This document shows positions 26,333 to 35,978 of a stretch of 39,640 nt of DNA, piece by piece. A program made the position numbers and the translations under genes. This stretch comes from an uncultured Prevotella sp. (GTDB taxonomy: Bacteria > Bacteroidota > Bacteroidia > Bacteroidales > Bacteroidaceae): the NCBI GenBank assembly GCA_934183135.1, contig CAKPRX010000010.1:1-39640 (forward strand). The letters are read 5' to 3'. Numbering within the stretch: position 1 is the stretch's first letter; every line of letters begins with the position of its first letter. Under the pieces are notes generated by a model, which did not search any database, was not told the origin of the DNA, and saw only the letters and a list, made by a program, of their open reading frames with translations.

Positions 26333-28894
26333 ATGAAGATTAAATCAGATTATGTCAACGAACCCCAGTGGAAAGAGTTGACTATCAAGTCAAGATTGCC
26401 AGAACAGCTGAAGTGTCTGGATGAGTTAGCCCACAATATGTGGTGGGGCTGGAATTACGAGGCACGCAACATGTTCAAGAGCCTGGACGAGAAACTCTAC
26501 GAGGCCGTGGGCCACAACCCCGTGCTGCTCCTGGAGCGTCTGAGTTACGAGCGCAAGGAAGCCATCGTCAAGGATGCCGTTCTGATGAAGAAGATCGAGG
26601 ATGTGTACCATAAGTTCAAGGCATACATGGACGTAGAGCCCGACAAGAGTCGCCCCTCGGTGGCCTACTTCTGTATGGAGTACGGTATCAACCAGGTGCT
26701 TAAAATCTACTCCGGCGGTCTGGGCATGCTGGCTGGCGACTACCTCAAGGAGGCCAGCGACAGCAACGTAGACCTCTGCGCCGTTGGATTCCTGTATCGC
26801 TACGGCTACTTTACCCAGAGCCTCAGCATGGACGGCCAGCAGATAGCCAAGTACGACGCACAGAACTTTAACTCGCTGCCCATCGAGCGTGTGCTCGACG
26901 CCCAGGGCAACCCCGTAGTGGTCGATGTGCCCTATATGAACTACCAGGTACACGCCTTCGTATGGCAGGTCAATGTGGGCCGTATCAAGCTCTATCTGCT
27001 TGACACCGACAACGACATGAACTCTGAGTTCGACCGACCCATCACCCACTCTCTGTATGGCGGCGACTGGGAAAACCGGCTCAAGCAGGAAATACTGCTC
27101 GGTATCGGCGGCATACTCACACTGAAGAAACTGGGCATCACCAAGGACATCTATCACTGCAACGAGGGCCACGCCGCACTCTGCAACCTGCAGCGCCTGT
27201 GCGACTATGTCGACGGTGGCCTCACCTTCAACCAGGCCATGGAACTGGTTCGCGCCTCGTCGCTCTATACAGTACACACTCCTGTGCCAGCCGGCCACGA
27301 CTACTTTGACGAGTCGCTCTTCGGCAAGTACATGGGCGGCTACCCTGGACGTCTCGGCATCTCGTGGGACGAGTTTATCGGCATGGGCCGTCAGAACCCC
27401 GATGACCACAGCGAACGCTTCTGTATGTCTACCTTCGCCTGCAACACCTGCCAGGGCATCAACGGCGTAAGCCGTCTGCACGGATGGGTAAGCCAGCAGA
27501 TGTTTGCCCCTCTGTGGAAAGGGTACTTCCCCGAGGAGAACAGCGTAGGCTATGTTACCAACGGTGTACACTTCCCCTCATGGACGGCCACCGAGTGGCG
27601 CAAGCTATACGACATACACTTCGACGAGACCTTTATGAGCGACCAGAGCAACGAGAACCTGTGGCACGCCATCTACGATGTAGACGATGCCGAAATATGG
27701 GACACCCGTATGGCCCTGAAGAAGAAGCTCATCGACTATATCCGCGAGAAGTTTACCCAGACATGGCTGCGCAACCAGGGCGACCCCGCCCGTGTGGTCT
27801 CGCTGCTCGAACGCATCAACCCCAACGCACTGATGATAGGTTTCTGCCGTCGTTTTGCCACTTACAAGCGCGCCCATCTGCTCTTCACCGACCTGGATAG
27901 GCTCAGCAAGATAGTCAACGACCCAGAGCATCCCGTGCTGTTCTTCTTCTCGGGTAAGGCTCACCCCGCCGACGGTGCCGGACAGGGCCTCATCAAGAAG
28001 ATATACGAGATAAGCCAGCGCCCCGAGTTCCTCGGCAAGATTATCTTCCTCGAGGACTACGACATGCAGCTGGCCCGCCGACTTGTGTCGGGTGTAGATA
28101 TCTGGATGAACACGCCTACCCGTCCTATGGAGGCTTCAGGCACATCGGGCGAGAAGGCCGAGATGAACGGCGTAGTCAACCTCTCCGTGCTTGACGGATG
28201 GTGGGTCGAGGGCTATCGCAAGGGCGCCGGATGGGCTCTGCCTGAGAAGCGTACCTATCAGAACCAGGGCTATCAGGACCAGCTCGACGCGGCTACCATC
28301 TATGGTCTGCTGGAGAACGAGATTATCCCGTTGTACTATGACAAGGGCAACCGCGGTTACAGCGAGGGCTGGATCAAGGTTATCAAGAACTCGATAGCCA
28401 CCATAGCACCTCACTACACCATGAAACGACAGCTGGACGACTACTATAAGAAGTTCTATAACGCACAGGCAGAGCGGTTCCACCGTCTGGCAGCCGACGA
28501 TAACCGTCTGGCTAAGGAGATAGCTCAGTGGACGGAGACCGTGGCTGAGCGGTGGGATGCCATCCGTGTAGTATCTAAGGACACCGAACTGCTCGATGCA
28601 GGCGGCGAGACCGGCAAGAGCTACAAGATGCGCTATGTGATAGACGAGCAGGGTCTGGTAGATGCCGTAGGACTTGAGCTCGTATCACTCAACCCCGACC
28701 TGGTACCCGAAGGACATCAGGTGTACAGCGTGCGTCCGTTCGAGATGGTAGGCCACGAGGGCAATAACTACACCTTCGAGGTAACTGTAGAGCCCGACCA
28801 CGCCGGAGCGTTCCGCTCGTGCGTGCGTATGTATCCCAAGAACGAGAACCTGCCTCACCGTCAGGACTTCTGCTACGTTAAGTGGCTCAACTAA
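26333..28894 (+). CDS. glgP: Alpha-glucan phosphorylase (853 aa)
   Basis: PLP-dependent GT35 enzyme releasing glucose 1-phosphate from alpha-1,4-glucans. The N-terminal ~100 residues ([20 protein letters not shown]) are the DUF3417-type extension of the short bacterial AlgP subgroup. [10 protein letters not shown] (111-120) and [18 protein letters not shown] are active-site strands. The PLP lysine is K608 in [14 protein letters not shown], where the family reads EASGTSGMK or similar. A C-terminal domain (about 720-853) is beta-rich and could bind glucan. It is second in the glycogen operon and ends at a strong hairpin. Confidence 0.93.
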   Translation: MKIKSDYVNEPQWKELTIKSRLPEQLKCLDELAHNMWWGWNYEARNMFKSLDEKLYEAVGHNPVLLLERLSYERKEAIVKDAVLMKKIEDVYHKFKAYMDVEPDKSRPSVAYFCMEYGINQVLKIYSGGLGMLAGDYLKEASDSNVDLCAVGFLYRYGYFTQSLSMDGQQIAKYDAQNFNSLPIERVLDAQGNPVVVDVPYMNYQVHAFVWQVNVGRIKLYLLDTDNDMNSEFDRPITHSLYGGDWENRLKQEILLGIGGILTLKKLGITKDIYHCNEGHAALCNLQRLCDYVDGGLTFNQAMELVRASSLYTVHTPVPAGHDYFDESLFGKYMGGYPGRLGISWDEFIGMGRQNPDDHSERFCMSTFACNTCQGINGVSRLHGWVSQQMFAPLWKGYFPEENSVGYVTNGVHFPSWTATEWRKLYDIHFDETFMSDQSNENLWHAIYDVDDAEIWDTRMALKKKLIDYIREKFTQTWLRNQGDPARVVSLLERINPNALMIGFCRRFATYKRAHLLFTDLDRLSKIVNDPEHPVLFFFSGKAHPADGAGQGLIKKIYEISQRPEFLGKIIFLEDYDMQLARRLVSGVDIWMNTPTRPMEASGTSGEKAEMNGVVNLSVLDGWWVEGYRKGAGWALPEKRTYQNQGYQDQLDAATIYGLLENEIIPLYYDKGNRGYSEGWIKVIKNSIATIAPHYTMKRQLDDYYKKFYNAQAERFHRLAADDNRLAKEIAQWTETVAERWDAIRVVSKDTELLDAGGETGKSYKMRYVIDEQGLVDAVGLELVSLNPDLVPEGHQVYSVRPFEMVGHEGNNYTFEVTVEPDHAGAFRSCVRMYPKNENLPHRQDFCYVKWLN

Positions 28895-28915
28895 CGGTTT
28901 GAGAATGTCTTGTCA

Positions 28916-28952
28916 GGTATAGGCCCCTATGCAGATGGGGCCTATACCTTAT
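28916..28952 (+). terminator. Hairpin terminator after glgP
   Basis: GGTATAGGCCCC (28916-28927) and GGGGCCTATACC (28937-28948) form a perfect 12-bp stem with a 9-nt loop, followed by TTATTATATA. The T tract is poor but the stem is strong. Confidence 0.7.
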
Positions 28953-28967
28953 TATATATAAGAAGAA

Positions 28968-29095
28968 GAGAGGGGGAGCCTATGCTCCCTACTGGCCCCA
29001 GCTACCCATAGCCACCCCATCGGCCATCGTGCCGTGGGCAAAGATATGAGTAGGCGGAACAAAGGACAGTAGGGCACATGAAGGCGCCCCCTCTC
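28968..29095. repeat. 13-bp imperfect inverted repeat flanking 102 bp between convergent genes
   Basis: GAGAGGGGGAGCC (28968-28980) and GGCGCCCCCTCTC (29083-29095) match at 12 of 13 positions. The right arm is followed by TTTTG on the plus strand, and the left arm by TTCTTCTT on the minus strand. It could be a shared bidirectional terminator or a remnant element; no target duplication is seen. Confidence 0.45.
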
Positions 29096-29146
29096 TTTTG
29101 TCCCTCATTACTCTACAAAAGTTCTCTCGCAATCAGCGGGAATGGA

Positions 29147-30352
29147 TTAACGTACTTCGCTATTCAGATTGTGGGTAAGGAAGAAACGACGGGCGGCGGC
29201 ATAGAATAACAATACCCCGGCAATGTTGACCGCAGCTACCAGCCAGAAAGAGGCGGTATAGCTGATGGTCTCGGCCACGATGCCACCCAGCAGGATACCT
29301 ATTCCGAAGCCCAAGTCCCATGATGTGAGGATAGACGAGTTGGCCGTGCCACGCTCATTGTGATGGGCTATATCGATAAACATATTGAGAAACCCTGGGT
29401 ACATGTGCCCGTTGCCCAGACCGATAAGCAGGGCCGACCCATAGTAACCTATGGGCGAGGGCACTGCTACAAAGAGCGTGTAGCCTATCATGGATAAGAG
29501 CATGCCGTGGGCAGCATTGCGCGTAACGTAACCCTGGCGCAGGGCCTTGGCACCCTGCAGGCGTGAGCAGAAAAGTCCAATGGAAAGCAACATGAAGTAG
29601 GTGCCTGTGCCACCCGTTATACCCAACTCTTCCTTACTGTATATGGCCAGGTAGTTGCTCAGCACCCCGAAACAGAAACCAAAGAGGGCTATGTTGATGG
29701 CCAACAGCCAGGCGCGGGTGAGGAAAAAGCGATCCAAGGAAATCTTCTCCTTGTTGCGTACTATGGCTTTGGCGGGTATGTGTACCGTAGTGGCCGTGAA
29801 GAACCCTACTAACGCTACGGCCAAAGCGAGCCAGAACAGGGCCGTAAAGTCCTGGAGGAAATGGTATATATATATGCCTGCCGAGGGAGCTATGGCCATG
29901 GCCAAGTTGTTGCTCAGCCCATAGTAGCCTATCCCCTCGTTGCGGCGGCTTGACGGCAACACGTCAATGGCACAGGTGGAGTTGGCCACCGTAACAGCCC
30001 CGAATGGGGCGCCATGTAGTGTACGCAGAATGGCAAACATGAGGAGGGTACCCGCAGCCACATAGCCTAAGAAACATACGGCAAAAAGCGCAAAGAAGAT
30101 GAGTAGCACACGCTTACGCGGAAAACTGTCTACCAGGTAGCCACTGAAAGGGCGGATGATAAGTGCTGCAATGGTATAGCCCGACAAGACGATGCCTATG
30201 GTATCCTTGGGCGCGCCAAAGTACTCGCTCAGGTAGATGGGCAGCAGGGGCGTAAGTAGGTAGAAGGCAAAGTAGAGCATAAAGTTGGCTGTCATTACCT
30301 TCAGATAGTCCCTGTTCCACAGCTTGTCGGTCGTAGTGCTATCCATAGTCAT
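29147..30352 (-). CDS. Major facilitator superfamily transporter (401 aa)
   Basis: Twelve-helix inner-membrane transporter of the MFS. MTANFMLYFAFYLLTPLLPI (about 20-39) is helix 1. The signature SGYLVDSFPRKRVLL (about 70-84) lies between helices 2 and 3, in the place of the family's G-x-x-x-D-(R/K)-x-G-R-(R/K). The remainder alternates hydrophobic helices with short loops. The substrate is unknown; drug or sugar efflux is common for this type. It starts 2 bp after the hisB stop, so it is the last gene of a four-gene minus-strand operon. An ATG two codons in (30346) is an alternative start. Confidence 0.88.
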   Translation of the reverse strand: MTMDSTTTDKLWNRDYLKVMTANFMLYFAFYLLTPLLPIYLSEYFGAPKDTIGIVLSGYTIAALIIRPFSGYLVDSFPRKRVLLIFFALFAVCFLGYVAAGTLLMFAILRTLHGAPFGAVTVANSTCAIDVLPSSRRNEGIGYYGLSNNLAMAIAPSAGIYIYHFLQDFTALFWLALAVALVGFFTATTVHIPAKAIVRNKEKISLDRFFLTRAWLLAINIALFGFCFGVLSNYLAIYSKEELGITGGTGTYFMLLSIGLFCSRLQGAKALRQGYVTRNAAHGMLLSMIGYTLFVAVPSPIGYYGSALLIGLGNGHMYPGFLNMFIDIAHHNERGTANSSILTSWDLGFGIGILLGGIVAETISYTASFWLVAAVNIAGVLLFYAAARRFFLTHNLNSEVR

Positions 30353-30354
30353 GG

Positions 30355-31431
30355 TTATAAAGCCCCTTTGGTTGACGGTAAGTCGTAATGGTATATATCG
30401 CGGTGTACGGCCATCTTCAGTGAGCGTGCCAGCGCCTTGAAGATGCCCTCTATCTTGTGATGCTCGTTGTCGCCCTCAGCCTTGATGTTCAGGTTCATCT
30501 TAGCCGCGTCGCTCAGGCTCTTAAAGAAATGGAGGAACATCTCGGTGGGCATTTCGCCAATCTTCTCGCGATGGAACTGAGCATCCCATACCAGCCAGGG
30601 ACGGCCTCCGAAGTCGAGGGCCACCTGGCAGAGGCAGTCGTCCATAGGCAGGGTGTAGCCATAGCGTTCTATGCCCCGCTTGTCGCCAAGGGCACGGGCT
30701 ATACACTCGCCTATGGCTAAGGCGGTATCCTCGATGGTGTGGTGCTCATCGACATAGAGGTCGCCGTGAGTATGTACGGTCAGGTCTATCTGGCCATGCT
30801 TGCCTATCTGCTCGAGCATGTGGTCGAAGAAGCCTAACCCGGTATCTATATCGCACTTGCCGGTTCCGTCCAGGTTCATCCTGACATATATCTGGGTTTC
30901 CTTGGTATTGCGCTGTACCTCGGCTATACGCTCGCCGGCAAACAGCAGTTCGGCTATCTTGTCCCATGTCAGGCCGTCGCGGCCCAGGATAAGAGCCCGA
31001 CACCCCAAGTTGGCCGCCAGCTGGGCATCGGTATCCCGGTCGCCTATCACATAACTGCCCGCCAAGTCGTAGGCCGGATTATTGATGTACTCGGTGAGCA
31101 TGCCGGTACCCGGCTTACGCATGGGTGATTCATCGGCCGGAAAATGTCGGTCTATATGCTGAGCGGCAAAGGTAATGCCCTCGCCACTAAGAGTCTGCAA
31201 GATAAAACGGTGTACGGGCCAGAACGTATCTTCTGGAAAGGCATCGGTACCTAACCCGTCCTGATTGCTCACCATGACCAGCTGGAAGTCTAAATGCTGC
31301 TGTATGAAACGCAAGTTGGCAAACACGCCCGGAACAAACCGCAACTTGGCAAAGGAGTCTATCTGCTCATCCTCGGGTTCCTCTATCAGCGTTCCGTCTC
31401 GGTCAATAAACAGTATTTTCTGTGGTTTCAT
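30355..31431 (-). CDS. hisB: Bifunctional histidinol-phosphatase / imidazoleglycerol-phosphate dehydratase (358 aa)
   Basis: Two steps of histidine synthesis in one chain. The HAD phosphatase half (1-~165) has D10 and D12 in [17 protein letters not shown] (55-59), the Lys of RKPGTGM (105-111) and IGDRDTD (129-135). The dehydratase half (from ~175) has [12 protein letters not shown] and NEHHKIEG, metal-binding His/Glu motifs. The zinc loop of E. coli HisB (C-x-H...C-x-C) reads [14 protein letters not shown] here, keeping His but losing the three cysteines. It is not in a his operon, but sits between a membrane protein (29-bp overlap) and an MFS gene. Confidence 0.94.
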   Translation of the reverse strand: MKPQKILFIDRDGTLIEEPEDEQIDSFAKLRFVPGVFANLRFIQQHLDFQLVMVSNQDGLGTDAFPEDTFWPVHRFILQTLSGEGITFAAQHIDRHFPADESPMRKPGTGMLTEYINNPAYDLAGSYVIGDRDTDAQLAANLGCRALILGRDGLTWDKIAELLFAGERIAEVQRNTKETQIYVRMNLDGTGKCDIDTGLGFFDHMLEQIGKHGQIDLTVHTHGDLYVDEHHTIEDTALAIGECIARALGDKRGIERYGYTLPMDDCLCQVALDFGGRPWLVWDAQFHREKIGEMPTEMFLHFFKSLSDAAKMNLNIKAEGDNEHHKIEGIFKALARSLKMAVHRDIYHYDLPSTKGAL

Positions 31432-32326
31432 CGTCTTTCAGTATTTTAGTTTGTTTCTTTCTTTCAGCCTCCTGGGTGGTAATGGAGCCACATACGTAGC
31501 ACATGACCAAAATATGCCATACCTCTATGTACACCAGAACAAAACAGGTAACTACCGATGTGGCGATGAAGAGCGCCAGGAAGTAAGAGGGAGTTCCGTC
31601 GGGGTCGCCATTGATGATGCCAAGGGTATTCTGCAGATGGGCCAAAGAGATGATGGCCAATGGGGCTGCAAGTATCAGCATGAGCACCAGGGAGATAAGG
31701 AATGTTACCACCGAGGTAAGGAACAGCGTTCCCCAGTGGCGGAAGGCGATAGCATAATCGCGGGTAAAGACCTGCGAGAGGGTAGTATCATGGTTCATGA
31801 TATACTTGACCGAAGCCATGTCCAAAGGCAGCGACAACACATATAGCAATATAAGGATGAGGGCCACAGCGATGACCAAGAGGATGGTGGCCGTAGTGGC
31901 CGACAGGTGGAAGGTTTTGACACCAATTCCTATACCCTGGGCAACAAGGCCGGTAGAGACCGCGCTCATCATAAAAGCATAGAGGTAGAGTGCCACGGAC
32001 AGTACTGCGCTGCGTACAAAGTTGCGGCGTATCCTCTCGCCGTTGACCAGCGATACGGCACTGGCCAGAACCCATACCGTGGCCGCAAAAGTACCTACAT
32101 AGGACAGGCACAACAGGGCAAAGGCCACATTGATATGGGCCATTCCGGCATCGTTAATCTGCTTGGAGGGAATAAAGGCAAGTATCAGCATAGTGAGCAT
32201 GGCGGCGGCACAGAGCACAGACGGCCATGTCTTACGAACAATGTGCTTCAGATTGCCTACTGTAAGCGAGGTGGCTATACGGAGACAGCCGGAAACACTC
32301 CGGGAGGTGTACAAAGAATCGTTCAT
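31403..32326 (-). CDS. Six-helix integral membrane protein of unknown function (307 aa)
   Basis: Not a family I can name. Chosen start: the ATG at 32326 ([13 protein letters not shown]) with purine-rich GAAGAAG a few bases upstream; an earlier ATG at 32380 would lie inside the methyltransferase gene. About six hydrophobic segments are visible (near residues 38-55, 67-92, 110-135, 145-170, 200-225 and 240-275). The layout resembles bacterial integral membrane proteins with a soluble, charged C-terminal tail ([19 protein letters not shown]). It starts 4 bases after the methyltransferase stop and overlaps hisB by 29 bp, so translation of the operon is tightly linked. Confidence 0.7.
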   Translation of the reverse strand: MNDSLYTSRSVSGCLRIATSLTVGNLKHIVRKTWPSVLCAAAMLTMLILAFIPSKQINDAGMAHINVAFALLCLSYVGTFAATVWVLASAVSLVNGERIRRNFVRSAVLSVALYLYAFMMSAVSTGLVAQGIGIGVKTFHLSATTATILLVIAVALILILLYVLSLPLDMASVKYIMNHDTTLSQVFTRDYAIAFRHWGTLFLTSVVTFLISLVLMLILAAPLAIISLAHLQNTLGIINGDPDGTPSYFLALFIATSVVTCFVLVYIEVWHILVMCYVCGSITTQEAERKKQTKILKDDETTENTVY

Positions 32327-32330
32327 ATCG

Positions 32331-33077
32331 TTATCTTCTTCTAAATTCGCTGCAAGTAATGGCTGTGGCGATGGCCACATTCAGGCTGTCGGCAGTAGGG
32401 CGCCCTGCGGGATAATTGGGGATGAGCAGCCTGTGGGTTATCAGCTGGCGGATGGGGGCTGATATGCCCTTGCCCTCATTACCCATAACAATAACGCCGT
32501 GGGCTGTAAGTGGGGTGGCATAAATGCTGGACCCATCGAGGAGGGTTCCATAAACGGGAGCGTCAGCGGGCAGGGCAGTGAGGTACTGGGTCAAGTCGGT
32601 ATAGATTACCGATACGCGGGCTATACTGCCCATAGTGGCCTGGATGACCTTGGGGTTATAAGCGTCGGCCGTATCGGGGCTACACACTATATGCTCGATG
32701 CCAAACCAGTCGGCTATACGGATGATGGTGCCCAAATTGCCTGGATCCTGCACTCCGTCGAGTGCCAAAATCAGTGTATGGGCGGCATCAGGAAGCGCTC
32801 CGGACGGGGCGGGTTGTGAGAAGACAGCCAGCACATCCTGGGGATGTTGTAAAAAACTAACCTTACGGAGTTCGTCATCGCTGACGATAATCTCCTCGGT
32901 ACCCTGCGGAACAGCCGCAGGCATCCAATGGTCAGTATGAATAAGCAGGACAGGGGCTGCGGTGGCCATCAAATCGCCCACCACCTTGGGCCCTTCAGCC
33001 ACAAATACGTTATCAGCGCTGCGATGTTTCTTCTGCTCCAAGGAGCGGATATATTTTATCTTGGCCTTGCTTATCAT
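32331..33077 (-). CDS. TrmH/SpoU-family RNA 2'-O-methyltransferase (248 aa)
   Basis: SAM-dependent 2'-O-methyltransferase of the SPOUT class, acting on rRNA or tRNA in the cytoplasm. An N-terminal substrate-binding domain (FVAEGPKVVGDLM) is followed by the three SpoU motifs: LDGVQDPGNLGTIIRIADWF (motif 1), IVMGNEGKGIS (motif 2) and SLNVAIATAI (motif 3), forming the SAM-binding trefoil knot. The family includes RlmB, TrmH and RsmI-unrelated SpoU enzymes, so the target base cannot be fixed. It is first in the operon with the membrane protein, hisB and MFS genes and has its own promoter. It is divergent from the tamL-like gene. Confidence 0.93.
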   Translation of the reverse strand: MISKAKIKYIRSLEQKKHRSADNVFVAEGPKVVGDLMATAAPVLLIHTDHWMPAAVPQGTEEIIVSDDELRKVSFLQHPQDVLAVFSQPAPSGALPDAAHTLILALDGVQDPGNLGTIIRIADWFGIEHIVCSPDTADAYNPKVIQATMGSIARVSVIYTDLTQYLTALPADAPVYGTLLDGSSIYATPLTAHGVIVMGNEGKGISAPIRQLITHRLLIPNYPAGRPTADSLNVAIATAITCSEFRRR

Positions 33078-33095
33078 ATTTGAAAATATTTATTG

Positions 33096-33103
33096 CAAAG
33101 TTA
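33096..33103 (-). promoter_or_regulatory. -7 box for the methyltransferase-hisB operon
   Basis: Minus-strand TAACTTTG, a full TAnnTTTG match, 18 bases before the ATG. The leader would be only about 14 bases. It is divergent from the tamL-like promoter. Confidence 0.6.
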
Positions 33104-33125
33104 CGAATTATTCTTATCTTTTTTG

Positions 33126-33133
33126 TAATTTTG
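33126..33133 (+). promoter_or_regulatory. -7 box for the tamL-like gene
   Basis: TAATTTTG matches TAnnTTTG; the TTG start codon is 19 bases downstream. The leader is short, about 13 bases. Confidence 0.55.
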
Positions 33134-33152
33134 TCCGATAAAATAGTGCGAA

Positions 33153-35357
33153 TTGAAGTTTATTAAACCATACCTCATTATTTCGGTTGTGGCCATACTC
33201 TACTCGTGTAGTGCCACCAAATTTGTACCCGAGCAGAGCTACCTTCTGGAAAAGGTAGAACTCAAATCCACCCAGAAGGGGTTTGACGCCGCTGTGCTCG
33301 AACCCTACATTCATCAGAAAGCTAACTCTAAGTGGTTCTCACTGTTCAAGATACCCCTGGCCACCTACTCGCTGGCCGGACGCGATACGGCCAAGTGGAT
33401 AAACCGCACGCTGCGCAATATAGGCGAGGAGCCGGTGATATACGATGTACACGAGGCACGGCAGTCTATGGACGACCTGAAAAACGCCATGCACAACATG
33501 GGGTATATGCACGCCAAGGTGGAGTTGGACACATTGGTACATGGGCGCAAGATAACAGCAAAATATACGCTGAGCCCAGGCGAGCGATATTATATTAATA
33601 AGGTAACGTACCGAGTAGACGACGACACCATAGCCAGCCTACTCCGTCTGGACAGCAGTGACAGTCCTTTTCGTATAGCCCACGGGAGCCCTTTCAGTGT
33701 GGACTTGCTGGACAAGGCCCGCAAGCGCATAACCGATTATCTGATGGATAATGGGTACTATCGGTTCAACAAAGACTTTATCCAGTTCAATGTAGACAGT
33801 GCGGCTACTTCCCAGTTAGTCAATGTAAGGCTACACCTGTTAGGTTATCGTACTAACAATGACGCGCAACCCACAGCTCACCCACGGTATAAGATAGGGC
33901 GAGTGAGGTATGACATAGACAACACCCAGGGGCACCTACGCCCCAAGATAGTAATGAACAATACGGCCATAGAGGAAGGCAAGTACTTTGACGAGTCGGC
34001 CCTGCAACGTACCTATAACAAGTTTGCCAAGTTGGGAGCCGTCAAGTACACCAGCATAGTATTCGAGGAGCAGCCAGACACCAACGTGCTGAACAGCACG
34101 ATACAGCTGATAATGAACAAGCCCTCTTCCATATCCTTCCAGCCCGAGGGCACCAACACTGCTGGCGACCTGGGTGCGGCAGCCTCGCTTACCTATACCA
34201 ACCGCAACCTGTTTCGCGGCAGCGAGCTGTTCAGTATAGAGTTCAGAGGGGCCTACGAGGCCATTACAGGACTTGAAGGCTATAAGGATCAGAACTATAC
34301 CGAGTATGGGATAGAGGCCCGCCTGGCCTTTCCACGTTTCGTGGCACCGTTTCTTTCTCGCTCTTTCACCAAACACAGCCAGGCCATATCCGAACTGGGT
34401 CTGAGCTGGAACCTGCAGAACCGCCCGGAATTTCACCGCCGTGTGTTCTCGGCGGCCTGGCGCTACCGCTGGGAGGAACCACGCCACCACATTTCGTACA
34501 GGTTCGACCTACTCGACCTCAACTATATCTCGATGCCCTGGATAAGCGACACCTTTAAGCGCGACTATCTGGATGACGAGACCAACCGTAACGCCATCCT
34601 GCGGTACAACTACGAGGATTTGTTTATTATGAAACTGGGATTTGGGGTGAGCTATAACGATGGACGCAATGCCTTCAGGGGCAACGTGGAATCATCGGGC
34701 AACCTATTGGGAGCTCTCTCGCAGGCGGCCAAGTTCAAGACCAATGCCGACGGACAGCACATCCTGTTCGGTATAGCCTATGCGCAGTATGCCAAGTTCG
34801 ACATAGACTATACCCGGATGTTCAAATTTGACGTCCACAACACATTGGCCGCCCACGTAGGGTTGGGAGTGGCTTATCCTTACGGCAACAGCACCATTCT
34901 ACCTTTTGAGAAGCGTTATTTCTCGGGTGGTGCCAACTCGGTACGTGGTTGGAGTGTACGTAGTCTGGGCCCAGGTAAGTTCAGGGGTAAGGATGGGCGT
35001 ATAGACTTTATCAACCAGACGGGCGACATGAAGCTGGATATGAACCTGGAGTATCGCACGCTGCTGTTCTGGAAACTCAACGGAGCCTTCTTTATCGACG
35101 CGGGTAATATATGGACGCTACGGGACTATGCCGACCAGCCCGGGGGACAGTTTAAGTGGAACGAGTTCTACAAACAGATAGCCGTGGCCTACGGTGTTGG
35201 CTTACGGCTCAACTTCGACTACTTCATCCTACGTTTTGACATGGGTATGAAGGCTATCAACCCCGCCTACGAAACTCAGCAGGAACACTATGCCATCGCT
35301 CATCCCAATTTCGGACGCGACTTTACCTTTCACTTCGCGGTAGGTCTTCCATTCTGA
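33153..35357 (+). CDS. TamL-like BamA-family outer-membrane lipoprotein (734 aa)
   Basis: Omp85-superfamily beta-barrel, resembling TamL of Bacteroidota, which works with TamB in envelope assembly. It begins with TTG (no ATG is usable), giving MKFIKPYLIISVVAILYSCS, a lipoprotein signal with lipobox LYSC and Cys19. POTRA-like repeats follow (YYINKVTYRVDDDTIASLLR; ARYKIGRVRYDIDNTQ). The C-terminal barrel contains FSGGANSVRGWSVRSLGPG, the family's conserved loop-6 type R-G motif. It ends in Phe (FHFAVGLPF), typical of barrels inserted by BAM. Its 3' end overlaps a gene on the other strand by 35 bp. Confidence 0.88.
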   Translation: MKFIKPYLIISVVAILYSCSATKFVPEQSYLLEKVELKSTQKGFDAAVLEPYIHQKANSKWFSLFKIPLATYSLAGRDTAKWINRTLRNIGEEPVIYDVHEARQSMDDLKNAMHNMGYMHAKVELDTLVHGRKITAKYTLSPGERYYINKVTYRVDDDTIASLLRLDSSDSPFRIAHGSPFSVDLLDKARKRITDYLMDNGYYRFNKDFIQFNVDSAATSQLVNVRLHLLGYRTNNDAQPTAHPRYKIGRVRYDIDNTQGHLRPKIVMNNTAIEEGKYFDESALQRTYNKFAKLGAVKYTSIVFEEQPDTNVLNSTIQLIMNKPSSISFQPEGTNTAGDLGAAASLTYTNRNLFRGSELFSIEFRGAYEAITGLEGYKDQNYTEYGIEARLAFPRFVAPFLSRSFTKHSQAISELGLSWNLQNRPEFHRRVFSAAWRYRWEEPRHHISYRFDLLDLNYISMPWISDTFKRDYLDDETNRNAILRYNYEDLFIMKLGFGVSYNDGRNAFRGNVESSGNLLGALSQAAKFKTNADGQHILFGIAYAQYAKFDIDYTRMFKFDVHNTLAAHVGLGVAYPYGNSTILPFEKRYFSGGANSVRGWSVRSLGPGKFRGKDGRIDFINQTGDMKLDMNLEYRTLLFWKLNGAFFIDAGNIWTLRDYADQPGGQFKWNEFYKQIAVAYGVGLRLNFDYFILRFDMGMKAINPAYETQQEHYAIAHPNFGRDFTFHFAVGLPF

Positions 35358-35772
35358 TTTTCCAGTCGTCGCCTATACGCACAGCCATCAGCTTGAAAGT
35401 CTGCTTGGCTGTGGCCTCGGCACCTTGACCTATCGCTGCAGGAACCATAAAGTCGGTTACTGTTACACGTATATCCGCGCAGCTCTCATCATCACTCATC
35501 GCCACGTCAGCAACTTCGACATCCGCCCCATGGGCTTTGGCCCGCAGGGTGTCTATATCGGCCTGAGTAACCTGGCTGGCAGCAAATTGCAACCAGCGTA
35601 CAGACTCAGGTGTACAGAAACGCGCGGCACCGTTAAAGTTCCAGTTGAAGTAATTTACGGCAAACGAGTCGGCACAAGCAGCAGCTTGCTCGTCATTAGT
35701 CCTGTTCCCACAACTGCCCACTGTGACCAGGAAAACCAAGGTAGCGGCACATCGCAATATTAATCGGTACAT
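35323..35772 (-). CDS. Small lipoprotein, NTF2/DUF4878-like (149 aa)
   Basis: Exported lipoprotein of unknown role. The signal MYRLILRCAATLVFLVTVGS leads to Cys21 (VGSC). The rest is a single small domain starting with an ADSFAVNYFNWNFNGAARFC helix and ending KLMAVRIGDDWKIRMEDLP, a pattern seen in DUF4878 and other NTF2-like lipoproteins. Its stop lies 35 bp inside the 3' end of the tamL-like gene on the opposite strand, so the two mRNAs are antisense to each other at their ends. A promoter box is present just upstream. Confidence 0.78.
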   Translation of the reverse strand: MYRLILRCAATLVFLVTVGSCGNRTNDEQAAACADSFAVNYFNWNFNGAARFCTPESVRWLQFAASQVTQADIDTLRAKAHGADVEVADVAMSDDESCADIRVTVTDFMVPAAIGQGAEATAKQTFKLMAVRIGDDWKIRMEDLPRSER

Positions 35773-35794
35773 AGATTTTTCTTAAATTACGTGG

Positions 35795-35802
35795 CAAATT
35801 TA
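35795..35802 (-). promoter_or_regulatory. -7 box of the small lipoprotein gene
   Basis: Minus-strand TAAATTTG, a full TAnnTTTG match, 22 bases before the start codon. No clear -33 TTTG. Confidence 0.45.
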
Positions 35803-35912
35803 CTACATTCTGCTCGTTATTCGCCATTTAATGATAACTTTTTATAGAAATAGGTACCTCCACAAGAACCATACTTGTGTTTTTATGCCTAAGCACAACA
35901 AAAAAAGGCGTT

Positions 35913-35948
35913 TTTGCTTCTGCATGTCCGGAAAAGTGGGTACATTTG
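35913..35948 (+). promoter_or_regulatory. Promoter of the DUF4301 gene
   Basis: TTTG (35913-35916), a 24-bp spacer and TACATTTG (35941-35948), a full -7 match. The start codon lies 30 bases downstream. Confidence 0.55.
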
Positions 35949-35978
35949 TAATATCAACCATAATTTATAAAAACCACT

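Noticed and set aside
26426..27571. 381-codon frame antisense to glgP
   Set aside because: Shadow of a highly biased real gene; no domain on the minus strand.
28968..29095. Small MITE with 13-bp terminal inverted repeats
   Set aside because: No target duplication and no second copy seen in the window; bidirectional terminator is as likely.
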